Assembly (NCBI GenBank): GCA_905178155.1
Contig: CAJINV010000008.1
Location: forward strand, 2,671,303 to 2,735,302
DNA: 64,000 nt
Reading direction: 5' to 3'
Source: Amoebophrya sp. A120
Taxonomy: Eukaryota; Sar; Dinophyceae; Syndiniales; Amoebophryaceae
A program made the translations under genes and the position numbers. Position 1 is the first letter of the stretch. Each line of letters opens with the position of its first letter. Shown here piece by piece: positions 21,948 through 34,605 of the stretch. Below the pieces are notes generated by a model. That model worked only from the letters and a program-made list of their open reading frames with translations. It was not told the origin of the DNA and made no database searches.

Positions 21948-24900
21948 CTATGAAAACGCCTTGAGCCCCATGTTGGCAAAGGTCATCTCCATGGGTGCGT
22001 TTTCGTCTTTGTGTTGGTGACTGACATAGGCGTCGAGCAGTCGTTTCGTGTGTGCTACCTCCTCCTGGATCTGGAGCAGTGAGACCGCGACGGACTCCAT
22101 CTGTCCCTCGTCGAACAGCGTTTGGTAGACGTCGTTCATCGCCGCCACGGACACCATGCCCTCGATGTCCCGAATCACGTCCGCGTGCAGCTCCTGCTCC
22201 GATTTCGCGTTCACCGTGGACTTGAGCACGCCCCCGGCTTTCTGCGTGCGCTCGAGCTCCTTGGTCTTCCGGGCTATGAACGCCTTGCGTATCATGTGCT
22301 TCTCCACCTGGTTTAGGTAGTTCAGGTACGCCTGCCGCGGCATGGACAGCACCTTGTTTCGCAAAAACCACCCCGGCTTGTACTGCCGCTCCTTCTCGTC
22401 GTACTCCACGCGGAGCAGCCCGATCGGGAGAAGCAGCAAATTGTACAGCTTCACCGTGATCTTCTTCAGGTCCTCCTCGCTGTGAATGTCCGTCGTGTCC
22501 ATCTGCAGGTTCTCGCGGATTGACTCGAAATGTTGCACCTGAGGTGTGGAGAGAAAAAACTCATCCTGATGCTCTGTTGTAACTAAAGCCAAAAATACAA
22601 ATTCAAAATACTAAATTGCAGGTCTGTCTCAACCGAAGAAAACCAAAGAAAACGGTATAAAAAAATCACACATGCACATCAAAGGGACTGATAATCGGAG
22701 GCACTTCTAGCGTTTCATTTTCATACTAAAGATCTTGCATTATCGTCTACGTTAAAAATCGGCATCGCAAACCCTCATTCAACTTGTCCTATTCGTCCAA
22801 CTTTTTCCTGTATAGATGCCAACGAAAAATCTATGAATCATGTAAAAAAATTGAATATTACGATTTGTTCCGCGGGCGTAAGTTGGCTTTTTTTGAATCC
22901 CTCCTCGTCGTCAGCGCTGAGGGCCGAGGAGTCGAACCAGAGCAAGCCGTTCGTGATCAGTAGGTTTTTCAAGAACTTTTCCATGCCTACGGTCGCTCGT
23001 CGCCTCCTTTCCTCCGTGACGACCTCAAACATGATTTTGGTGACCCGCCCGGACACAATATTCATGAGCACGACGCCGGAGAGCAGTAGCCCCAGGATAA
23101 ACCAGACGGAGATCCACCAGTCTTGGTCCGCCAGCAGGTCAATAAAGGGCATACTGTTGTCCTGGAGCCACAAACGGAGGCAGAGCAGGATGGTTCGGAA
23201 CCACGTGTTCGCAATAGGCATGATGCTGGTCTCGAAGTTCAGGTTCTGCGAGTCCGAATAATCGCCGCTCGTCTGGTCCCGATACTTCACGTACTGCCGC
23301 AGCGTCACAGAAAGCGCCAGCATCTATGCATCGCAAATATCTTTCGATCGATCTGGGAGGTCTGCGAAAAATTGCTGCAATCGACAATTTTTGTACTCTC
23401 TTCATGATGAAATCTTGATGATGAAAAATACTACCTCAGTGGGTACTATATGTATCCATCCAGGCATGACAAATCATTGGCTAGGTCGTAGAGAAGAGCC
23501 ATGCGTTGTAAAAAAAAAAACTGCCCTGGATTGGAACATTATCGCATTTTTGCATGACAGTCCGTGTGGCGCTCAAGAACGTCCGCTTCATGTCTAAAAG
23601 GATTTTGTTTCGCTCGACACACCGCGCAATGAATACGTATTCTTTCCGTCCTTCCAGAAGATCGATATTTGCAAGGGATAGCATCACCATCGAGACAATC
23701 AAAAGATCCGGGCCGATCTCAATCAAGACCCGCTGCGTCGTCCGAAAAACTACTACTACTTCCTCGTACTTTCGCAACCTGAATTGATGTCAGATAGGAG
23801 GAATTTTTTTTTCCGTTCTCTAACCATGATGCACAACCAAAGTACTACCCGTCATCTGTTCTGTTACTTATAGCCCTATGCAAATGAGGCTTATTCTTAT
23901 TGCTTCTTCGTTCCTTTACTTCATCCCTTCAGCTATTTTCTACTATGGAAGCCCTGCCAATTTTACACCTTTTTGCTCATGGTCATGCAGAAACAAGAAA
24001 CGACAGCGAATTCTTCGCCTGTGTAGATAGACAAAGAATGGCACTAAGTAGCTGTACTAGCTGTACATCAAGTGTGTACAAGTATAATGATCTTACTTAT
24101 CTGATAGAAGTCTTATACCTGCTCATCCGCAGCAGCCGTAAGAGCTTGAACATAACTGCGGCGCCCGCGCTGGACTCCTCCCCGATCGCCCCCAGCTCGA
24201 TGAGCTGCGTGAGCAGGCAGAAGGAATCCACCCAGTTGAAAATCAACTCGTCCCACAGGTGGCGTGGTGGGAAGTAGAACCGCCAGAAGTAGCCCTTGCA
24301 CCGGGCCACGCGGAGGCCCACGTCAAAGAGGTAGACGAAGAAGAAGAACAGCTCGGCCCACCACCAGAAGTAGGCGAACCGGCTCAGGTCCGCCTCCTCC
24401 GGGTCGTGCACGTCCGACTCCACGGAAAAGATGATCAAGTTCGCGACCACGCAGAACATGATCGTCGACTCGAAGTAGGGGTGGCTGTAAATCTCGTCCG
24501 CCTTGCTCGGGTGCCACACGCCGTCGCGCCGGAGCCGCCACTCCTTCTCCACCTCCAGCTGCGCAATCACCTTCTCGCGCCACAAAGTCTGCTCCCGGGT
24601 CTCCACCTTATTCTGCATGACCACGTTCTTCACCAAATTCTCCATGTTCGGCTTCTTCCGCAGCGTCCCCTTCTCCTCCAGCTTGGCCCGGGCCTTCTGC
24701 CACACGGCAGACTTCCCCGACTTTAGCAGCGATATTCGATTCCCCGGACTCGGCCGGGCCGCGCTGCTGGAGGACGTCGCGCCGCCGGCGCCGCCCTCGT
24801 TATTCTTATTGTTATTCTCGTTCTCGGCGTTCACGCCCAGAGACTGGGCTCCTCCTTCGCGACTAGTCTGTCTCTTGCCCCCCAGCAGGTTCGCGGCGTT

Positions 24901-25666
24901 CATAAGCGGATTTTTCGCCACGGCCGGTGGCCCTCCGGTCGAAAATGGCGCAGGCGTAGTGGAAGAAGGTCCACCTCCTGATGCGCCATGATTGTTTGTG
25001 CTATTATTATTGCCTACAGGCGGCCCGTGCCGCCTCCCCTCCTCGTCCCCGGTGGACAGTGGGGACTCGGTGTCCTCAGGAAATTCCATGTTCCGCGCCG
25101 GCGCTGGTATTACCTGGGCGCCGCCGGCCTTGCCCGGCGTGCCCGCGGTCGAAAACAGCATCGTGGCGGCGTTCGAGAGTGCCGTCGAAGGTGCCTGTGT
25201 TTTGGTTTCGTCAGGTCGTGATAACTGGTAGAAACTGGTAGATACAAATTGGTGTGCACCAAACAACTGATAACTACTACCAAGCCTCGACTTGGTGAAA
25301 TACATGATGGATAATTGCACACCGGTTCTTTTTCAAGTTTTCATTTTGCTACCCCTAGAATCAATGCGAAGATAGATACTAGCACTCTGCAAAAAAAAAA
25401 ATGACTCAAACGATGGATTCGTATAAAACCTGAGAGGAGTTCTGTAGCGTATTCCCTTGGTCCTGCTGGCTCCCTCCACCGCCATAAGGATTACCGCCGT
25501 CCTCACTGCTCCTAAATAAACCCCCGGACCCGGGTATCTCTTCTGGGCTCGTGAAAGGCGACTCAAGCCTTGGCGGGGGCGCTTTTTTAGGTAATATCGT
25601 GCGCTCTGGGTCGTTGCTATGCTGGGGCACCATGGGGTGCATCTCCGAAATATTTCCGTTACTCAT
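21948..25666 (-). CDS. Single-domain voltage-gated cation channel, five exons, 871 aa
   Basis: Exons: 25430-25666, 24119-25224, 23559-23778, 22862-23323, 21948-22538. All introns are GT-AG, and the total of 2616 nt is in frame. The N-terminus (MSNGNISEMHP) is about 300 residues of low complexity rich in P, G, S and N. Exon 2 then has S1 (STIMFCVVANLIIFSV), S2 (AELFFFFVYLFDVGLRV), S3 (FNWVDSFCLLTQLIEL) and the S4 voltage sensor KLLRLLRMSRLRK, with a basic residue at every third position, completed across the exon 2/3 junction. Exon 3 has S5 (IGPDLLIVSMVMLSL). Exon 4 has the pore helix region (TWFRTILLCLRLWLQDN) and S6 (WISVWFILGLLLSGVVLMNI). Exon 5 is a charged cytosolic tail. One ion-transport domain implies a tetramer (family knowledge). 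The filter segment does not match the usual bacterial-Nav or Cav motifs, so selectivity cannot be predicted. Confidence 0.85.
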
Positions 25667-26761
25667 CAGGAGTGTTACCACGTCGGAGGTACTCGCGACC
25701 TGCTACGACGTCGACTGAGCCCTTTTCTTGTTCGCTGTCAACCGGTCTTGCGATGTAACTGGTTCTTATTTTCCTCCGCTATCGGACCGCGTCACGAACA
25801 AGCGTTGCGACGCCGCGACTGCAAACTTTGAATTTCTGAAGTGAGTTTGAATCATGACAGAGTGAAAACAAACCTGGATAGGAGACAAATGGACTTATTA
25901 CTTCTGTAGCGTACGCGTAGGGCCGTTGTTAAAAGGTAGTTGCCTTCTTATCAGCGAAAGACCGAGCACCGAAAATCAAGCGAACAGGGCGCACTATCAT
26001 GATTGCAAAGCCCAAAGGGAGAATTAGCTCACATGTTAGAAGCACAAGGTAGAGATAATGATAAACAAGAAGTAGACATTATTGTACTTAAAAGAGTGAA
26101 AAGATGTTCGAAATGTTTGGGGTCCTGTTGAATGATAAAGTGAAGAAGTGACGTTGCGGTCACAGCGACATTAGGAAACTTCCTACTCTACGACGAAAAC
26201 GGACGAAGAGATTGCGACCAGAGGAGAACCATGCTTGTCTTGTCGTGCACGAAGATCGTACTGGTAGTACGACGACAGAACGTGATTTTCGGACGATGGA
26301 CCGACCAGGAGTAGTGCCATGTTAAATTCTTGCACGTCGAAGTTGATACTAGTACTTCAAACGAGTTATGTCCTAGCTTTGTACGAACCGACAGTTGATT
26401 GTCTTCTTCTCTAACAGACCGACCATACTCACTGCACGTCCGGCGAGGAGGATGAACGACGTCAGGCACTTTTATCAAAACCGAGTAGAAACTATTTCCT
26501 CGCCACAAGCCTTACTGACACACAGATATGTAGAGTTCTGTGCACCTATGCGATGGAAAATTTTTTATTTTACCGAGCTTTTCAGTGATTGACGTCCGTT
26601 CTCTCTTCCTTCAACTGTTCTGTGCTTGCTTCCCTGAGGGTATTGGTAGTCGCAGAAAGACTACAAAGTAGCACGGTATGTCAAATGGCTTAGTGCAGCT
26701 TGCGGTCTTCGTCTTGGATTTTGCGTTATAATTCTCTCTCTCTGAAGACCTTGTCAGCGCC
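25667..26761. other. Intergenic region, no supported gene
   Basis: Expected to contain the channel promoter. Open frames at 26188-26508 (minus) and 26395-26592 (plus) overlap and show no recognisable domain. No repeat or RNA gene was seen. Confidence 0.45.
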
Positions 26762-28607
26762 CTATCCCGCGCTACTCTGGCTGACCACCCCGCTCGCTGG
26801 GTTATTTTCCGCTTTCCACGCCCGTATCCTTGCTTTGCGCTCTTCCTTCGCGATGCGGATGTTGTGTAAGTGGTGCTTCTTCCAGTTCCACTGTTGTGAG
26901 GAAAAGTTCCCCCGCCCCCGCCTTCTACGGAATGAACTTGCGAGACCACGGGATTTTTGGTTTTTCTTTTTACATTCAAGAGAACAAAGGGTAGCATCAA
27001 AGTGATCTCCCGCGTCACAAAACTTTTATGCGCATTCATTCCGTATCGCGGGGTATGGGTTTATGATTATATTTCAGTTTGATAATCTGTGCACCCGCTC
27101 GATTTCGATCCAGTAAGGATGGTGCCTCCGTTTCGTCCGGAACCGCGTATATAAAACGTCGCCGGTGTGTAGTTCAGCAATCGTAGATGCCGACTCTTCC
27201 ACGTAGGGAATCACGCTGCTGTTGCTCGCATTTCCCTATCCTGAGCAAAAACCGGTTGGAAGCGCCCATGTTGAACCCCTAGAGTCAAGATGGGAATAGT
27301 ACACAGGCTTGCTAAGTCACGCAGACGTATGTTGACAACCTACTTGTTACCCGTATTTCTTTGACACTGACGCGTCACAAGAGCGAGTGTCGTGTCTTTG
27401 ACACTACCCGTATTTCTTTGACGTGTCACAGCAGGAGTCGTACCTAGCTGCAAGTGCAACTGCGGCCAAATTAGAAAAGTCGACACTCCAGATGTCCTGC
27501 GTCATGTGGGAAGATCATAAAGTATATTTCCAAACAGAGCTAGCAAACGGCCCTCATGATGAATCGCACTTGACACCTGTAGCTCTGAGCAACATGCAGA
27601 TTAGCGTGACCCATGGGGCGCTCCTGGTAGGTTTTCGCGCAGGATAGTGCCGTATTCGTGTTCATTTCCAGGGCGTGTTTTACCAACCTCGGGTCGTTCC
27701 AGTACAATTCGTGCTGCGCACATATTTTGTGGAGTTTGTGCAGCAAAAAATTCGTGCCCTCGGTCGTCAGGGCCGTGGTCTGCGCGTCCACGCCATATTG
27801 CTCAACCAGCGCGGCAAGGCGGCGGATTTTTTCATTCTGCGACGGCGTGAGGGCTGGTTTCATGCCACCAGCATCCCGGTTCCGCTCTAACGCCGTGTGT
27901 ATCTTGGAAGAAGAGTAGGTGGACTCCAATTCGCCGACCAACTCCGCAACCGCGTCCACCTCGGCCTGAGAAAGCAGAGGACAGGACGGAAGAGAGGGCC
28001 CACTAGTACCCGCCACGACTGGTCGGCGGCCGCCTCCGGCACTGCTGGAAGAGGAGGAAGAGCCCGAACCAGCAAGATTAGTCGTGCTGCTACAAGAACC
28101 ACCCTCACTGCTGCTCATCACGTCTGCCATCAGCCCGAGCATCGGGTGCGTCGCCGTGCTCCCCTGCACAGACACCGCGTGGAAAAGGTTGGTCCGTGGC
28201 TGCACTTTCTTTTCCAGGTCCGTGCCCTCCAGGTGTTTTAGCATGTAGCGTTCTCGCTGCAAAAACTGGGTGGAAGGCGAACTAGAACCTCCCACTCCCG
28301 CGGTGCTCAGGCTCGATTGACTGCCGTTTTTTGCAGTTGGATTTGCAACAGTGTGCTGCTGTAGCACCTTCAAGTACCTCGCCGCGTTCCTGTAGTAAAA
28401 CTTCGCGTGCGGGAAAGAATTCTGCATTTGCAGCGACCAAAGCGACCCCACCGGATACTTCTTTTCATTGTGATCTGGGAGCTTGCGCTTGAAGAAAATT
28501 TTCCAGTCCGTACTCCACACATCGTCCCACTGCTTGTACTTGCGACAGCTCCCACCGGCGCCCGTCCGGACCGAGTACCATCCTCCTTTGTGAGTTCCCC
28601 GCGGCAT
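26762..28607 (-). CDS. Unrecognised basic protein, at least three exons
   Basis: Exon 1 (27648-28607) starts with MPRGTHKGGWYSVRTG and has aromatic and basic stretches (WDDVWSTDWKIFFKRK, HAKFYYRNAARYLKVL). A serine/glycine linker follows, then helices (EKIRRLAALVEQYGVDA, NFLLHKLHKICAQHELYW). Exon 2 starts at 27235 (GNASNSSVIPYVEES) and carries GDVLYTRFRTKRRHHPYWIE. Exon 3 ends with the stop at 26762 and carries QQWNWKKHHLHNIRIAKEE. The exon 1/2 intron is a decayed introner. The exon 2/3 boundary is not resolved. The basic, aromatic-rich character would suit an RNA-binding or organellar ribosomal protein, but I recognise no family. Confidence 0.5.
27236..27647. mobile_element. Decayed introner, family C type
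   Basis: Left end TATCCTGAGCAAAAACCGGT and the reverse complement of the right end (TATCCTGCGCGAAAACCTAC) are related to the family-C TIR, and both continue into GCGCCC. Flanking pentamers TTCCC and GTGCC no longer match well. On the minus strand the segment ends GATAG, so a conventional AG acceptor is now possible. It also contains the repeat CCCGTATTTCTTTGAC twice (27350 and 27408). Confidence 0.7.
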
Positions 28608-29512
28608 GGTGGAGCGTTCTGCGTCTTTTCAGTGCCGAAATAGACGTCGCTCCTTTTCTTGCACTAGTAATTTGTAGAATACGAGTAATTACTTCCATCG
28701 CAAGCTGTGTGCGGAATAATAAATACGCGAAGCCAAAGGAAGTCGTGACGCAGACCCATGAAGTCTTTAGTATCATCACTCTTTGCAAAAGTACTCCCGC
28801 TGTAACGAACGGCATTGATGGGTCGACGCACTGACTGTGAGAAAACATGCGCTGGAGAAGATATCGCCGAGCACTTCATGTGCGAACCAATGCGATCCAC
28901 GCAACTGCACCTTCCCGGCGCAGTGCTGTTCTTTGCCGATCGAAACTCGCGTTTTTAAACCCCTTCTGGATGGATGTTCATTTTGAAACAAAATTCATCT
29001 TGTTCATCTTTTCGTGCATGCTGGCAGGACACAATCCCTTCAATCCACAACTTTAGTCCGCAATAATGAATGGTGCGCACGACTGCATGCTAGCTCTGCT
29101 TCTCTGCTGCTATTGAAAGACTTGAATGAAAAATGAGGAATGTCTCTGCGTAATTATTTGTTCAAGAAAAGTGATGCTATTGTTCAAGAAAAAACTAAAT
29201 CTTTGTGCGTAATTATTGTTCAAGAAAGTTTGCTATTGTCCAAGAAAAAACTAAAAAAAATCTAGCTGCAGCCGTGCGACGACATATCAATCGAGTAAAA
29301 CTAGTTTTTCGAAATAATGCTGAAATACCCAAGTACAGTTTTACATCACACGTAGTATTTTCATGTAGATTGAAAAGATATCAGCCTTGCATCTGTCCTG
29401 CGTGAAACCTCGCGAATTTTATTCAAAATGTGAGATACCTCGCCCCTACGCAGCCTAAGAGCAATTCTTACGCCCCTACGCAACCTCGTACCACCGTCGC
29501 CAAGAAGTATTC
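28608..29512. other. Intergenic region, no supported gene
   Basis: Upstream of the unknown gene. Contains a diverged direct repeat of AATTATTTGTTCAAGAAA and AATTATTGTTCAAGAAA around 29151-29230. Open frames here are short and unsupported. Confidence 0.45.
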
Positions 29513-32500
29513 TTACGCGCTGTGGTTTTCCAGGATGGACAGCGCATCCTTCAGCGCGTCGATCTCCGCCTCTAGGTTTTCCATCTCTTCCTCCTTGGAA
29601 AGCTGCTTGTCCGCACACGTATACATTGCAAATATGTCTGGAACGTCTCGGGAAGCATCATACAACCGTGGTTTATCAATTTCTCATGCCATGATTACGG
29701 GTTTCAAGTTTTGTTCCTCAAAGCAGCTCCGTATTTTTAAATCATGCGAATTCTGAGTGCTTCAATAAATTTGTCAAGCCATAGACAGAAGTGCAGCGCC
29801 GCACTTTGCCTGCAGCCGCACTTCTATTTAGATTGAGAAATTTTGTCACGCGGAGCCCGCCAAAAGTAGCCGCACGACAAAATTTCTAGTCGAGCTTTGT
29901 TGTGATGAAAAAAATTGCAGTATGCGCTATAGTCACACAACCATTGCATCTTCCCAGAGGTGGATCCCACCGACTACGTAGTTGCAATGCATAACATGCC
30001 TCCGACTCGTATTTCAAGAAGATCAACTGCTCGGTCTGCCCGGAGTAATCTTGGATCGTTTCGTACAAATCCTTCCCGTTGGCCTGGAAACTCGCGATGG
30101 CCGGTTCCAAGGTTTCGCTGATTTTTCGTGCGTTTTTTAATTTTGTAGCACCCATCGAAAGCAGGGAACGCCTCCGTTGCGAAACGAATAAAGCGGAACG
30201 CAGTGTGCAGCCTGCTTTGTGACTTATCCTACTAATTTTTCCCAACTGGTCGTGCTGACAGTGGTATTACAGGGGGGTCCTCTTCTACACCGACATATAA
30301 ACACATCTGGATCGTCGCGATCAGCACTAGTACGTAGATCAGTACTACAACGAACTTTATCTTCTTGAATAACCTATACCTGACAACTCCTTCCTCTTCC
30401 GTCCTTTTGTCGTCGATCGTGTGCGAGGAGTCCGATACCATGTCGGCCTTCTCCGCTTCCAACCGCAGAATTTCTTCGTGTGCGGTGTTGAAGGTGGTCA
30501 AGTAGTCCTGCTGCAACCCCTCCATCATGCCGATAATACCAGCCATGCCGCCGGTGTTTCCGGTATACCCCGACTGCACGTCGGCCTGTGCGCTGTCGCC
30601 TGGAGGAGAGTATATTCTCTATGGCATCGTTTGTTCTCCTTTTACTGAACAAAAAGTGTAATATCATCTTCATCAGCATTAGTGTGGCTGCAACAGAAAA
30701 ATAATAAATGCAAATGAGAGCAAAAGCTGTCAGCGTCTCGCCGCTTCTGTCGATGTGGTCTCAGCGCTTATCCAAAACAACAGCGTAGCTTGCCGATCTT
30801 ACCGTAGAAATCGGTCTTCAGCATGCCGATCACCTCCGCCAGGGACTCTTTCCCGTGCTCGGCGACGTCCTTCGCGTTGGTGTGCAGGTGGATGTCATGA
30901 ATAAACTGCGAGTTTGCCTTCGTGCACGCGGACTTTGCGTCACGGATGCTCTGCTCGAGTTCCTCGATCTTTGCGTAGCTCTCCGCCATCGTGGCCTGCG
31001 CGTCCTCCAACCCGGTCTATCAAACGCAAAAGTGTCTGGGTCTGGAAGAGTCATGCTGTTTCTGCATGAAAGGAAGGTCTCGCATGGAAGCTCTAGCATC
31101 ACAGGTCTCGAGAAGCTTCCACAATGCCGAACCCGCATGACAAATCCAAATCCCCCACTTTGGTGAGAGAAAGTGCGCAGCTTGAGCTTTTGCTACCTAT
31201 GCATGAGAGATTTTTGTGTGTTCCGAAATGCGCATCACAGGTTGCATTCTTCCAGACCCAGACATTTTTACATTTGATACGGTCTCGTACTTGACAATGT
31301 CTTTTTTGTTCTTCGTCCTCGTGTCCTGCAGCTTGGTTTCCTCCGTCGTGCAGTAGGTGTTGCGCTTCAACTCGTTGGCCGCTTCCGTCTTCAGGCGCTC
31401 GATCAAGTTCGCGATCATCAAAAATCCTGAGGAAAAACGATCAACATCCGCCCCGAAGTTTTTGTGTTTTATGCAAATCATCGCCAGCGCTGCGGACGCA
31501 TCTCGGGCGAGGCGAGCGGCACAATCATGAGGCGCACTCTGGTGATGTGCGGTGCTAGTATGTATCAGAAGTCTCAATCTCTTTCTGATTCTGTCGTGCT
31601 CGGTGGATCAGCACTTTTACAAAGTGAATTTTTCATCACGCGCCTAGCACACAAACCAACATCGGCTGTATTGTGGAAATTTAGGGAGCTTATCATACGC
31701 ACATCAAATCTTCTAAAAGCTGCGCAGAGATGATTCCATCTCAACTATATGCTACCTAGGGTGCGGGTATAGCGGCTTTCCCTCAGGATATGACGCGCAC
31801 TTTCTTGAGCGGGTCCTTCCGCACGGAGCTCATCACGGAGATGAGCACGGTGCTGTGCAGTTCCTTTGCCTTGGTGGACAGGAGCGACATGATGTTCGAC
31901 CGGTCACTCGTGCTGTCCTCGTCGTTCTTCAGCTGCAACAACCTGGTGGACCGCTGCAGGAAGACCGCGGCGTTGGCCTTGCCCTTCGGCATCGCGACCC
32001 GCGGGATGTCAACCACGCGGTCCTCCGGGTCGTAGGTGCACTTCACGACCTCCGGCTCGCCCTCTTCCGTGACGGCGGGGGGCTTGGGCGTGGGGGCCGC
32101 GCCGAACTTCTCGTTGAACGCCGCCGTGGTGGTGGACACGACCTGCAACTCCTTCAGCCGGGTTTTCTCGTCCGCGTCGTACTCTTTCTTCGCTTGGGTC
32201 ATCCGCTCCGTGGCCTCCTTCAGCATCTTTGTGTCCGTTTCGATCTGCACCTTCAGCGCGTGCATTTCCTGGTCCAGCTTCAGCACGGAGGACCGGCAGG
32301 CCTCCATCTCCTCCGTGTCGTCCTCGATCTTTTTCTTCAGCTCCGCGATCTTGTTCTCCAGGGCCTGGATGGCTTTCACCAGTTCGCTTTCCTCTTCGGT
32401 CCACTCTTTCCTCGTCTGCGCAAAGTGGTCGGAGATGTCGTCCTTCAGATCGTTCAGCATCTCGATCAGCGCGTCGTGCCCGGTCTTGTGCACCTCCGGC

Positions 32501-34440
32501 TGCTCCACGTCGTCCTTCAGCAGGGAAAGCGCACGCAGCTTCTGCTTCACCTGCAAAAACGCCTGCAGAGAGTCCACGCTCTCCGTCGCGGCCTGCAGCG
32601 AGTCCTTGGCTTGCTGGATCAGATCCATCTGTAGTTTTGGAAATAGACAGAAGACATAAGGTCATGCGGGCAAGATTTATTGGATAACCTGCATTCGACA
32701 TAGATCCTAGTACCGTGTAAGGCAAGCTTCTTGTTCAACAGCACAGCCGTAAGGAGAGCCAGAAACTGCCCCAGCAACGACCTAAGAGTCATCCTGGTGC
32801 GACACGCAATAGATACGAAGGTTCAAAAAAAAACCCGCTTTTTAAATCAAAATTCCAAAACTTTAACTTTGTAAATTGTCGTGTAGTACATCTTATATAT
32901 AATTTCAATGCAACCGCAAAAAACAAGTAAGAGTAAGTACCCCTTCCTGCGCTTCAGCCATGGTCTTCATGGCGAACTCTTCCTTCACCTTCTTCTCTTC
33001 CAGCTTGTCTTACAATATCACACAGAAACACTGCACCACTGAGAAGTGAGTCTCTTTTTTGCAAAGGGAGAAACACTGAAAATGGGAGTCCCGCTGGCGT
33101 GTGCGCTGCCATCAATGGCGAGCACATATATTCTTTCTTTATTTGCTGTACATCGATATAAAGTTGCAAAATTGCAATTGGATGCCAGAGTGCGGATGAC
33201 AAAAAGTAAAACTTTCTCGGTTCCTTTTTGAACTCATGCCAAGTGCCTTAAAATCTGCACCAGCTCTGCACCTCGTCAAAAGAGAGCCGTGGTGCAGTAA
33301 GTACCCTAAGTTTATTTCCCGCGCGTACTCAGCTCCTGTTCCTTACTTGCCTTCGCAGCTTTTGTAAACTTGATGCTACCTTCTGACTTTGCGTCGGCGG
33401 TTAAGAATTCCCACCTGCTTTGGTCTTTTTGCCTGACGCCCTCTTTGGCCTCGTACTCGCCTTGTGATGTGGTGATTGCGGCAGTGGTCTTGTCGAATAG
33501 CTCCTTGTACGCGCAAGATTTTGAAATGGAAGCGACAAAGACCGGCGCTTTATCCGACTCGTGTCTACACGAGGTACCAGCCCGTGTTTTAGAGACATCG
33601 CAACTAAAAGTATATTGCAGTGGGCAGCTAAAAGATCGCGCGGTGCTAATAAGATTGGCTTCTGCTGATCAACATGTCGCGTGCATGCAAGAAAGTTCCG
33701 AAATCTTTCTAAATTTCAAAATCCCCCGTCCGACCTTGTGTCGGATGGCATCAAAATCGGAGAAAACGCCGGCTTTCCTCCGATACTCTCTTCCTGCAAC
33801 TTTGCCGCTTCCTTCCCCTCCTCGACGGCTGTTTCTTTAAATTTTTCCAGCAGCTCCCGCACCTTTTGTATTCCCACCGGGTCATCTCGGAACCGCAATT
33901 TACTTGAAGAAGCTTGCTGCACATAAAGGCCGCTGACCGCGACCAGCGAGTTTATTTTCCGCATTCTGTCTGCGGCCCTTGTAAAGTTCCAATAACTCTA
34001 TGATCCCAAGTTTTTTCAAATTAATGTACGGGGGTACGAAAAGACGAAGACCACAATGAACGTGCTGTCACGGCCCGCAAGCGGCCCTTCAATAATTTTT
34101 GACCGGCTACTTCTTTTACACATAGGGGAACGACGCGCAACACGAGTGATTATTCCATGCATTGCCAAAAGAACGCTTTTCTGCAACCGCTTTTTGACGG
34201 GATGATCTTCACCCACGACCTTGCATTATCACGACGTCAGATCCTCGAAAAACGCCGAGAAAAAGGCATTTAAAGACCAAATTATGCCGGAAGACTGGAA
34301 CATTTAGCGCATATCTTACCTCTTCGTCGCTTTCAGCGATACTAGGGAATGAAACGTCCGTCACTGTTCGGGTTTCATACTTTTCTTTTTGATTGTCGTC
34401 CAGCAAAGAAGCTCTAAATACTGATTTCTAAATTCCACCT
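29513..34440 (-). CDS. Dinoflagellate-style long coiled-coil protein, about ten exons
   Basis: The stop is at 29513, after the heptad-rich end EEMENLEAEIDALKDALSIL. Upstream exons in order: about 30020-30170 (KLKNARKISETLEPAIASF); 30390-30626 (GGMAGIIGMMEGLQQDYL); 30820-31012 (AESYAKIEELEQSIRDAKSA), joined across an introner to 31285-31417 (NLIERLKTEAANELKR); 31796-32628 (LVKAIQALENKIAELKKKIE); 32950-33004 (KLEEKKVKEEFAMKTMAEA); 33340-33540 (YKELFDKTTAAITTSQ); 33740-33960 (GIQKVRELLEKFKETAVEEG); and about 34319-34440. It is almost entirely charged helix with short breaks. Similar segment patterns (LIxxLxxEAAxE, GGxxGxxE) are common in dinoflagellate transcripts, from general knowledge, and their function is unknown. 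The N-terminus is not resolved. A possible start near 34519 (MLLLHAAASLKN) would give a weak signal sequence. The gene end and the RPN3 stop at 34606 are very close. Confidence 0.65.
31013..31284. mobile_element. Introner, family B, copy in the coiled-coil gene
   Basis: The duplication CGGTC at 31013-31017 and 31280-31284 flanks a 262-bp element starting TATCAAACGCAAAAGTGTCT and ending TTTTTACATTTGATA. Removing one duplication plus the element restores KKDIVKYETGLEDAQ on the minus strand. Confidence 0.93.
31418..31795. mobile_element. Decayed introner, family C type, in the coiled-coil gene
   Basis: The left end AATCCTGAGGAAAAACGAT and the right end CCCTCAGGATA are a worn family-C TIR. Flanks TCAAA and TGACG are a poor duplication. 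Cutting between them gives KKVRVMIANLIERLK, which fits the coiled-coil pattern. Confidence 0.7.
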
Positions 34441-34605
34441 GCTCGAGTAGTTTATTGTCGTCAAGAGAACATCATTCTTGAAAAAGTCGTTCTTGAGAGA
34501 AGCCGCCGCGTGTAGAAGTAGCATCTTCAAATCGATGCTGTCGACACACGCCGGTGCCCTGCTGATCTCCTGCGGAGATGAACAAAACTTTCCGTAAAAA
34601 CTAGA

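Noticed and set aside
31197-31290. Short frames containing the peptide MSGSGRMQ in several genes
   Set aside because: They are translations of the family-B introner terminus, not conserved protein.
31855-32687. Plus-strand frames of 150-260 codons opposite the coiled-coil gene
   Set aside because: Leucine-, arginine- and serine-rich shadows of a biased coiled-coil exon, with no domain.
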